Notes under the pieces: generated by a model
Seen by the model: the letters and a program-made list of their open reading frames with translations, nothing else
Told to the model about the DNA's origin: nothing
The model's database searches: none
From: Deltaproteobacteria bacterium
GTDB lineage: Bacteria > Myxococcota_A > UBA796 > UBA9615
Assembly (NCBI GenBank): GCA_029261955.1
Contig: JAJDAI010001186.1
Coordinates: 1-6,319 of the forward strand
DNA length: 6,319 bases
Direction: 5' to 3'
Position numbers and translations under genes: made by a program
Part shown: positions 1 through 5,528 of the stretch, piece after piece
How the letters are laid out: the number at the start of each line of letters is the position of its first letter
How positions within the stretch are numbered: the stretch's first letter is position 1

Positions 1-17
1 GCTCGCCCCGCCCTTCG

Positions 18-2297
18 CTACCAGCCCGGCGGCAGCCAGTCCGGCAGACCCCAGGCCTGCACGTCGGCGCGGGCACCGGCGCTCAGCGGGTAGCCCCAGT
101 GGTCCAGGAAGGGCGTGATGTCCCGGCCCGCGATGGCCGAGAAGCGCAGCGCGAAGCCGTCCATGAAGCTGCCGTACTGCTCCCGCGGGTAGAGCGGGTC
201 GTAGTAGCTGGCCATCACCTCGCGGTAGACGTCCCAGCCGAACTCGAAGACGAGCTGGCGGTACATCTCGAGCTTCTCGAAGAGGCCCGCGTCGCCCCAG
301 CGCATGTCCAGCAGCGCAGCGTGGTCCATGACGTTGTCCTGATGGCCCACCGTCTCGAACTCGCCGCCGTCGTGGATGGTGGAGTTGAGCGTGTACATCG
401 ACCAGAGGTTCACGCAGACCTCGGTGACGTCCCCGCCGCTCCAGTCCGAGGTCTGGAACTGGTGGCCCAGCTCGTGGGCGAAGAGCCACCAGTCCTCGTC
501 CCCGGTCTGCGTGCGCAGGGCCCAGCCCGCAGCCAGCTCGGGGTGGTTGATGCGCGCCGAGGTCGCGTTCGCGTAGCCCCAGCCCACCTGCGGATCGAAG
601 AGCCAGTGCGAGGTCCAGGTGCGGGGGACCGGCTCCTGGGCCAGCTCCGCGTGGCTCTCGTAGAAGGGGGTCCAGAAGCCGAGCACCTCGGCGGGGTCGG
701 CCTCCGCTGCCGCCTCTGCGGCGACGACCAGGCTGACCTTGCCGGGCTCGCGGAAGATGGCGCGCGGGGCCCCGGCCACCAGGTCTTCGGCGAACTGGGC
801 TTCGCTGGTCACGCCGGGCACATAGAGCCCCATGGTCACGGCGTTCTGCACGCTCACGTCGATCGCACCGCCCCCGTAGCCGTCGGGCACGACCAGGTAG
901 AGCGCGCCGCCGAAGCCGCTGCCCACCGTCACGCTGCTCGCTTCCAGGGGCTTCTCCCGAACCAGCAGCGGCGGACGCCGCCAGGTGTCGATGTGATCGA
1001 GCCCGCGCAGGTCGTCGTGGTGGTCGCCCAGGCGCACGCTCAGGCCGGCGCCGGCGTGCTGCTCGGGCACGGTGACCGTCACGACCTCGCCCGGCGCGGC
1101 GTAGGCGCCCAGGGGGTGATCGCGGGTCCAGGTCGGGTCCACGCTGAGCTCGTGCGTGCCCCGCGCGGCCTCGTCCGGCACCGCGCCGGGGAAGGTGGCC
1201 GCCCAGGGGTGCCCGGCGGGCCAGACCACCGAGTCGAGCAGCACGCCCACGTCCGCCGACAGGCGCGCGGCGCCGCTGGTGACGGCGACGGGCAGCGCGG
1301 GCGCCTCGTCGATCAAGCGGAGCAGCCCCTGCTGCACCTCGGCGTCGCGGCCCCGATCCGCGGCCTCGGCGAAGAGCGGCGCCACCTGCGGCAGGGTCCC
1401 CTCGTCCACCGCGTCCCCGGAGACCCAGGCGCACCACAGCGCCTCGGGGGAGGACAGCGCGTCGAAGCGCAGCTCGGCTTCCGTCATGTCGCCGACGGAG
1501 GTCAGCGACCAGGTGATGCCGTGGTCCCCCAGCAGCAGGTCGCCGGGGTAGGCCGGGCCCTGGTCGGAGAGCCACCAGCTCCAGTGCATCGCGGCGCCGG
1601 CGATGAGCAGGCCGCCGCCGTCGGCCACGAAGGCCTCGATCGCGGGCAGGTCCTCGTCGGCCACGTGCAGCGTGCCCCACTCGTTGATCTGCACGATCGC
1701 CACGTCGTGGCCCGCCAGCGCCTCGGCGCTCCAGTCCTGAATCGACCGCAGGCCCACCTGCTCCACGATGGGCGTGACCTCGACCTGGCTGTCGGTGCCC
1801 TCGGCCAGCACGGCCGCGACGGCCTCGTTGGCGGCCAGGATCGACAGGCCCCCTCCGCCGCCCGAAGCCCAGGCCGCGGCGTTGCGAAGCAGCGCCGGCA
1901 CCTCGGAGTCCACGAGCAGCGTCGAGCGGTCGCCCGAGCTGAGGAAGTCCTGGCCCGAGAAGGCGACGACTCGGCCCTGGCCGATGGTCGTGACCGCGGC
2001 GTGCACACCGCCGGGGCCGCTGAGCACGGGGAAGGCGTCGGCGTGCATGCCCACGGCCAGCGAGCCGTTGCCGCCGTCGTCGAGCACCCGCTCGATCGGC
2101 GTGGCGTCGACGCCCTCGACCAGCTCGTCGAACCACGAACCCAGGGTCTCTGCGCGCTCGGCGAGGGCGGCGGTGTCGTCGCAGGGCCCAGCCGCGGGCG
2201 TCGGGTCCTCCGGAGGATCGTCCGCGGGAGGGGCGACGGGGCAGCCGAGCAGGAGCAGGGCGAGCAGGGCGAGCAGGCGGCGGCTCGGTCGATGCAT
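18..2297 (-). CDS. M60 (enhancin-like) zinc metallopeptidase lipoprotein
   Basis: A surface-directed zinc protease; M60 members typically cleave mucin-like O-glycosylated proteins, but the substrate here is unknown. The frame opens at 2345, but the ATG at 2297 is preferred. It gives a textbook lipoprotein signal (MHRPSRR, a Leu/Ala core, then lipobox LLGC with C19) and clears the upstream stop by 25 bp; the earlier ATG would add 16 residues and overlap the cyclase. Pro follows the Cys, so there is no Asp+2 inner-membrane retention signal, and outer-membrane anchoring is likely. Numbering from 2297 (759 aa): a Pro/Asp linker (about 20-35), then a glutamine-amidotransferase-like region (about 78-255, with GQGRVVAFSGQDFL and later VADGGGLLIAG). 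Next comes the M60 beta-region from about 400 (APGEVVTVTVPE) and the catalytic motif HELGH (608-612) with E626 in TEVCVNLWSMYT, matching HExxH-x(8-28)-E. The order of amidotransferase-like then M60 domain recalls animal TCAF proteins. The zinc ligands are intact, so it is probably active. The stop is TAG at 18-20. Confidence 0.92.
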   Translation of the reverse strand: MHRPSRRLLALLALLLLGCPVAPPADDPPEDPTPAAGPCDDTAALAERAETLGSWFDELVEGVDATPIERVLDDGGNGSLAVGMHADAFPVLSGPGGVHAAVTTIGQGRVVAFSGQDFLSSGDRSTLLVDSEVPALLRNAAAWASGGGGGLSILAANEAVAAVLAEGTDSQVEVTPIVEQVGLRSIQDWSAEALAGHDVAIVQINEWGTLHVADEDLPAIEAFVADGGGLLIAGAAMHWSWWLSDQGPAYPGDLLLGDHGITWSLTSVGDMTEAELRFDALSSPEALWCAWVSGDAVDEGTLPQVAPLFAEAADRGRDAEVQQGLLRLIDEAPALPVAVTSGAARLSADVGVLLDSVVWPAGHPWAATFPGAVPDEAARGTHELSVDPTWTRDHPLGAYAAPGEVVTVTVPEQHAGAGLSVRLGDHHDDLRGLDHIDTWRRPPLLVREKPLEASSVTVGSGFGGALYLVVPDGYGGGAIDVSVQNAVTMGLYVPGVTSEAQFAEDLVAGAPRAIFREPGKVSLVVAAEAAAEADPAEVLGFWTPFYESHAELAQEPVPRTWTSHWLFDPQVGWGYANATSARINHPELAAGWALRTQTGDEDWWLFAHELGHQFQTSDWSGGDVTEVCVNLWSMYTLNSTIHDGGEFETVGHQDNVMDHAALLDMRWGDAGLFEKLEMYRQLVFEFGWDVYREVMASYYDPLYPREQYGSFMDGFALRFSAIAGRDITPFLDHWGYPLSAGARADVQAWGLPDWLPPGW
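2239..2297 (-). other. Lipoprotein signal peptide and lipobox of the M60 protein
   Basis: This stretch encodes the basic start (H2, R3, R6, R7), a Leu/Ala-only core and the lipobox ending in the invariant Cys at residue 19, with Gly before it. It should direct Sec export, diacylglyceryl modification and cleavage by signal peptidase II. The core is built from repeated nine-base units (gagcagggc on the plus strand), so the DNA is a short tandem repeat. Confidence 0.85.
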
Positions 2298-2322
2298 CTT
2301 CGCGCCTGCCGGACGCAGCTCC

Positions 2323-3750
2323 TCAGCTCCCACGAATCTGCTCATCGATCCAGGCCTGCACGTCGGGCGGCATCGACGTGAAGCCGATGCGGATCCGCCC
2401 CTCCTCGTCCGGGCGCAGCGCCTTGCCGTAGACGTGGCTGGCCGGGGCGTCGCCGCTGTCCGCGACGAAGCGCAGGCGCAGGTCGGTCATCACGGGCACG
2501 TCCACCTCCGCCGCCAGCTCGCAGCCCTGCCGGGAGAGGCGGAGCAGCCGACCGCAGGACGCCTCGGCGTCCACGGTCTTGTGCGCGAGCACCCAGAAGT
2601 CGACCGAGATCCCGTCGCCGATGGAGACCAGCGGCGGCCGCGGTCGAACCCAGCTGGCCCCGCCCTCAAGCCCCTCGACCTCGTGCAGGGACAGCCTGCG
2701 CGAGACCCCCTTGAGCGCGACCTCGATCACGTCCCCGATGACCACGTTCTCCTGCGCCTGGCCCAGGGTCTCCGCGGTGATCAGGATCTGCCCGCCGACG
2801 GTGCAGGACTCCACCCGCGCGGCCAGGTTCACGTCGCGGCCGATGGCCGAGTAGTGGGTGCGCTGCTTCGAGCCGATGTTCCCGACCACCGCCGCGCCGG
2901 AGTGGATGCCGATGCCCATCTCGAGCGCGGGGAAGTCCTCTTCGTCCCGCAGCGCCTGCAGCGCGAGCTGCATCTCGATCGCGCAGGAGACCGCGCGCTG
3001 GGCGGCGTCCGGCATGGTGATCGGGGCGCCGAAGAGCACGAAGAGCCCGTCCCCCATGATCGCGTTGATCGTGCCCCCGTGGTCCAGGATGACCCGGAAC
3101 ATGGCCTCGAAGTAGCGGTTCAGGAGCTGGACCACCTCCTCCGGCGAGGAGCGGTCCGCCATGGGCGTGAAGCCGCGCAGATCCGAGCAGAGCACCGTCA
3201 GCGGGCGGCGCTCACCGCCGAGCTCGAGCCCCTCGGGGTGGTCGAGCAGCTCCCCCACGACGTCGTCGGAGACGTAGCGCCCGAAGGTGTGGCGGATGAA
3301 GGCGTTCTTCTCCTTGAGCTCCGCCGCGAGGTCGCGCGCCTCCTCGGCCTTCAGCGCCGAGGTCACCTGCAGGATCGTCTTGGCCACGGTCGCGTCGAGG
3401 TCGGCGAAGTCCAGGGGCTTGGTCAGGAAGTCGTAGGCACCGCAGTTCATGGCCGTGCGGATGTTGTCGAGATCGCCGTAGGCCGAGACGATCACCACCT
3501 CGACCGTCTGCTCCAGCTTCCCGATCTCCGCCAGCAAGGTCAGCCCGTCCATGCCCGGCATGTTGATGTCGCTGAGCACGATGTGGATGTCGGGGTGCTC
3601 CCGCAGGGTCTGGAGCGCTTCGACCCCGTCCCGCGCGAAATGCAGCTCGATCTCCCCCTTGCGCACCTTGCGGCGGAACCGCTGGCGAAAGAGAAGCTCG
3701 ATGTCCGGCTCGTCGTCGACGGCCAGCAGCTTGAGGGGCCCGTTGATCAC
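2323..3750 (-). CDS. Response regulator: REC, class III nucleotide cyclase, PilZ-like C-terminus
   Basis: A cytoplasmic 475-residue response regulator whose output is probably synthesis of a cyclic nucleotide. REC (about 6-125) is complete: acidic pocket D12/D13, phospho-acceptor D61 in LSDINMPGMDG, S89 and K111 in FLTKP. A helical linker (about 126-160) leads through FGRYVSDDVV into the class III cyclase domain (about 183-350). Both metal-binding aspartates are present, D190 (CSDLRGFT) and D234 (IMGDGLFVLFGAP), as are the transition-state residues N308 and R312 (DVNLAARVE). The usual ATP-selecting Lys is Ala (A230), and S301 occupies the second specificity position, so cAMP versus cGMP cannot be told from sequence. 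The C-terminal part (about 375-473) resembles PilZ: RLSRQGCEL (404-412) matches the D/N-x-S-x-x-G motif except for Arg at the first position, and no RxxxR is visible, so canonical c-di-GMP binding is doubtful. It starts with GTG. The histidine kinase upstream is a plausible phosphodonor; the M60 lipoprotein begins 25 bp after its stop. Confidence 0.93.
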   Translation of the reverse strand: MINGPLKLLAVDDEPDIELLFRQRFRRKVRKGEIELHFARDGVEALQTLREHPDIHIVLSDINMPGMDGLTLLAEIGKLEQTVEVVIVSAYGDLDNIRTAMNCGAYDFLTKPLDFADLDATVAKTILQVTSALKAEEARDLAAELKEKNAFIRHTFGRYVSDDVVGELLDHPEGLELGGERRPLTVLCSDLRGFTPMADRSSPEEVVQLLNRYFEAMFRVILDHGGTINAIMGDGLFVLFGAPITMPDAAQRAVSCAIEMQLALQALRDEEDFPALEMGIGIHSGAAVVGNIGSKQRTHYSAIGRDVNLAARVESCTVGGQILITAETLGQAQENVVIGDVIEVALKGVSRRLSLHEVEGLEGGASWVRPRPPLVSIGDGISVDFWVLAHKTVDAEASCGRLLRLSRQGCELAAEVDVPVMTDLRLRFVADSGDAPASHVYGKALRPDEEGRIRIGFTSMPPDVQAWIDEQIRGS

Positions 3751-3760
3751 AGTCTGGTTG

Positions 3761-3770
3761 CTCCCTTCCC
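3761..3770 (-). promoter_or_regulatory. Purine-rich ribosome binding region for the REC-cyclase gene
   Basis: The minus strand reads GGGAAGGGAG, then ten bases, then GTG at 3750. The spacing is at the long end of the usual range. It supports GTG as the start, which leaves only a few residues before the first beta-strand of the receiver domain (LKLLAVDDE), as expected for this family. Confidence 0.5.
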
Positions 3771-3772
3771 CC

Positions 3773-3790
3773 CTGCCGCAGGCGCGGCAG
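3773..3790 (-). other. Perfect 7-bp hairpin in the acetyltransferase/cyclase gap
   Basis: CTGCCGC (3773-3779) and GCGGCAG (3784-3790) are exact reverse complements around a 4-base loop. The hairpin begins about 20 bases after the acetyltransferase stop and ends a few bases before the GGGAAGGGAG ribosome-binding region of the cyclase gene. There is no U tract, so a classical terminator is unlikely. It may act as an mRNA processing or stability element that gives the downstream genes a different dose from the upstream ones. Confidence 0.45.
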
Positions 3791-3810
3791 CCATCACCTC
3801 ATCATCGCGC

Positions 3811-4776
3811 TCAGTACACGTCCGAGTCCGCCATGCTCATGAACCAAGCCTCCGCATCCATCCAGGTCTTGGAGGCCGAATCGTTGGGTGCCCTCGCGAT
3901 GAAGGGCGTCGGTCGCTCGACCCGCTCGAAGCCGAGGCCCAGCAGGCGGGGGTGGAGCTTGTTGTGCTCCATGGACCAGGTCTCGAAGGTCCGCACCGCC
4001 CCACCGCCGAAGGCTTCGGCGACCCCCTGAAGCAGCGCCCGGATCAGGGCGTCGTCATCTTCGGCGATCCACTCCACGAGGTCCACCAAGGCACCCGGTG
4101 CGTAGATCTTCGCCACCGCGAGTCCGCGCAGCACCTCGCCGTCGAAAGCGCGGACCACGCGGTAGTCGCGCGGCGCTGTCGCCCCGAAGCGCCAGTCCAG
4201 GTAGTCGACTTCGCGGGAATTCCGCACCCCGACACCAGCCAGCTCGCGATCGAAGAGCGCGGTGTCCGCCGGCCCGAAGACCGGCTCGGACACCTCCACC
4301 CGCAGCCCGGAGTCGCCCGCCGGCCCCAGCGCGTCCAGGGACAAGCCGACCGGGTAGATGTCGAAGAGGTGGGTGTAGTGGCCCGTCCTCATCATCAGCG
4401 GGTAGGACAAGGCGTTGGGGTGGCCCGTCGCCAGCAGGTAGTCCGACGCGTCGTGGTAGTCCCGGATCTCGTGGAGGATGCCGGTGAAGATCCCGCGCTT
4501 GCGGAAGGTCGGGTCCACGCAGATGTTCTGGATGTGGGACGCGCCGATGGGCTGCCCGTCCAGCAGGTAGGCCGCGGGAACGGAGGCGGTGTGCCCCGCC
4601 AGCACGTCCCCGGAGCAGCACAGGAAGACCTCGTCCAGGTTCGCGCGCGGCCCGTCTGCGTACTGCCAGCTCCAGTGCTCCAGGGAGTAGGGCACCCCGA
4701 AGACGCGGCTGTACAGGTCCACGACCGCGGGCCCCTCCCCCGCGCGCATGCTCCGGTAGACCAGCGGCTCGGTCAT
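3811..4776 (-). CDS. GNAT-family N-acetyltransferase, 321 residues
   Basis: Predicted cytoplasmic acetyl-CoA-dependent acyltransferase; substrate unknown. The frame is open further upstream to 5031, but that part lies inside the preceding gene and is Arg/Pro-rich antisense-like sequence. The start at 4776 (MTEPLVYRSMRAGEG) puts the first GNAT strand at the N-terminus and gives a 4-bp ATGA overlap with the upstream stop, typical of translational coupling; a weak GGTGA lies about 8 bases before it. Motif A, which binds the CoA pyrophosphate, is ICVDPTFRKRGIFTGIL (85-101), of the R-x-x-G-x-x type with Phe where Gly/Ala is usual. At 321 residues it is about twice the length of a single GNAT domain. 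The second half, from YLDWRFG (192-198) to GLGFERVERPTPFIAR (281-296), looks like a degenerate second GNAT fold without a motif A. The tail holds W-x-M-S-x-A-DSDVY (312-321), which recalls the GDSD-like endings of long GNAT proteins near surface-polysaccharide genes. That resemblance is from memory and weak. Confidence 0.85.
   Translation of the reverse strand: MTEPLVYRSMRAGEGPAVVDLYSRVFGVPYSLEHWSWQYADGPRANLDEVFLCCSGDVLAGHTASVPAAYLLDGQPIGASHIQNICVDPTFRKRGIFTGILHEIRDYHDASDYLLATGHPNALSYPLMMRTGHYTHLFDIYPVGLSLDALGPAGDSGLRVEVSEPVFGPADTALFDRELAGVGVRNSREVDYLDWRFGATAPRDYRVVRAFDGEVLRGLAVAKIYAPGALVDLVEWIAEDDDALIRALLQGVAEAFGGGAVRTFETWSMEHNKLHPRLLGLGFERVERPTPFIARAPNDSASKTWMDAEAWFMSMADSDVY
4773..4776 (-). 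promoter_or_regulatory. ATGA stop/start overlap (translational coupling)
   Basis: On the minus strand the ATG of the acetyltransferase (4776-4774) and the TGA of the beta-sandwich gene (4775-4773) share bases as ATGA. With only a weak GGTGA ahead, re-initiation by ribosomes finishing the upstream gene is the likely way the acetyltransferase is translated. This implies linked amounts of the two proteins. Confidence 0.7.
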
Positions 4777-5489
4777 GTGGACTTCACCAGCTCGACGCTC
4801 GCTTCGATGATCTCGAGGATGGCGATCTCCTCGATCCGGATGAGGGCGGGGGTCTCCGGCGAGCCGAAGGTCCCGATGGCCGCGCGGCCCCCGGAGATGG
4901 TGGAGTGGCTGGTCGACTGGGTGGCGACGGCGTCGCTCACGAAGAAGAAGTCCGTCTCGTCCAGGCGCCCGCCCATCACGTTGTAGTTGGTCTGGGGGCT
5001 GGGCTGCGCCGGCTGCGACAGGGCCACGCACTCGGTGCCCGCGGCGCCCAGGTACTCGATGCCGGCGAAGCCCGCGTACCAGCCGTAGAAGCTGCCCACG
5101 GTCGACAGGAAGGGCGCGTTGGCGGAGTCGCCCGTCGCGTTCCAGAAGAGGTTGAGTTCGCCGATGCGGTCGGCACCGGAGATCGGGAGCTTGTCGATGG
5201 GCATGATCGCACCACGGAAGGCGATCAGGTGGTTCTCGGGGAGCTTGTCCTTGTACCAGATGGCCGCAGGCTCATTGGCCTCGGCGCGGCCCCACAGGGC
5301 GCCGTCTTCAGTCCACCATTTGCCCGGAACCGCGCTGTCCGCAGCCCAGCCGGGCGGCAGCCCATCCTTGAAGTTGCTGTGCCGGACGATGGTCCGCATC
5401 TTCGCGGTGTGCAGGCGGCGCGCGACGACGTCGCTGCCCATGAGCTTCTTTCCAGGCCACAGCATCAGCTGCTCATCGAGACGGGACAC
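4773..5489 (-). CDS. Putative cytoplasmic concanavalin A-like beta-sandwich protein
   Basis: The function is not recognised with certainty. The 238-residue product starts at GTG behind a strong AAGGAGG site. It has no signal peptide, lipobox or membrane segment, so it should be cytoplasmic unless secreted by a non-classical route. The pattern resembles small concanavalin A-like lectin/glucanase sandwiches such as the DUF1961 (YesU) or DUF1080 type. From about residue 37 there is an opening NFKDGLPPGW, an aromatic 'dG.LwG' strand (WWTEDGALWG, 58-67), a GELNLFWNATGD strand (110-121), then YGWYAGFAGIEYLG (135-148). Near the end, GGRAAIGTF (200-208) precedes a final strand RIEEIAILEI (218-227), like the 'G.iGfrtf...iDnv.v' ending of those families. 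Residues 1-36 are basic and mixed and belong to no recognised motif. It sits 39 bp after the kinase, and its TGA overlaps the ATG of the acetyltransferase. Calling it an enzyme would overreach, since no catalytic pair is evident. The CDS is secure; the fold is tentative. Confidence 0.75.
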   Translation of the reverse strand: MSRLDEQLMLWPGKKLMGSDVVARRLHTAKMRTIVRHSNFKDGLPPGWAADSAVPGKWWTEDGALWGRAEANEPAAIWYKDKLPENHLIAFRGAIMPIDKLPISGADRIGELNLFWNATGDSANAPFLSTVGSFYGWYAGFAGIEYLGAAGTECVALSQPAQPSPQTNYNVMGGRLDETDFFFVSDAVATQSTSHSTISGGRAAIGTFGSPETPALIRIEEIAILEIIEASVELVKST

Positions 5490-5493
5490 AGGT

Positions 5494-5500
5494 CCTCCTT
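5494..5500 (-). promoter_or_regulatory. Strong Shine-Dalgarno site for the beta-sandwich gene
   Basis: The minus strand reads AAGGAGG followed by ACCT and then GTG at 5489. This is a full match to the anti-Shine-Dalgarno core, though the 4-base spacing is slightly short. It selects the GTG start over the in-frame ATG eight codons further in, which lacks a comparable site. It is the best ribosome binding site in the window. Confidence 0.75.
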
Positions 5501-5503
5501 TCG

Positions 5504-5523
5504 GGGGGCTTTGGCTGGCCCCC
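5504..5523 (-). other. GC-rich hairpin between the kinase stop and the next ribosome binding site
   Basis: A perfect 6-bp inverted repeat (GGGGGC at 5504-5509, GCCCCC at 5518-5523) encloses an 8-base loop. It lies just after the kinase stop codon. On the transcript it is followed within a few bases by the AAGGAGG ribosome binding site, not by a U run, so it is not a standard rho-independent terminator. It could stabilise or process the mRNA, or modulate translation of the next gene. In DNA this G+C-rich a stem of this size can also arise by chance. Confidence 0.4.
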
Positions 5524-5528
5524 TCGGT

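Noticed and set aside
1..17. Possible terminator after the M60 stop codon
   Set aside because: Only 17 bases remain before the window edge, with no inverted repeat or T run in them.
2248..2277. Short tandem repeat of gagcag/gagcagggc units
   Set aside because: It encodes the Leu/Ala core of the signal peptide and is explained by codon repetition. The unit length is a multiple of three and there are too few copies to call a regulatory or phase-variable repeat.
2298..2345. Earlier ATG for the M60 lipoprotein at 2345
   Set aside because: It would add 16 residues ahead of a complete signal peptide and overlap the cyclase gene by 23 bases. The ATG at 2297 gives a standard lipoprotein signal. The better purine-rich stretch (GAGGAG) is about 20 bases from 2297, so the choice is not absolute.
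99..2381. A plus-strand open frame of about 760 codons opposite the M60 gene
   Set aside because: Its composition is dominated by Val, Arg, Gly, His and Ala, with no motif, and it mirrors the codon pattern of the M60 gene on the other strand.
1768..4986. A very long plus-strand open frame of about 1072 codons
   Set aside because: It runs antisense to three genes with clear domain motifs, and its translation is His/Arg/Val-rich without recognisable domains. Long empty antisense frames are expected at this G+C content.
4777..5031. N-terminal extension of the acetyltransferase frame
   Set aside because: It overlaps the upstream gene and translates to Arg/Pro/His-rich sequence with no motif. 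The ATG at 4776 places the GNAT fold at the N-terminus and forms an ATGA overlap.
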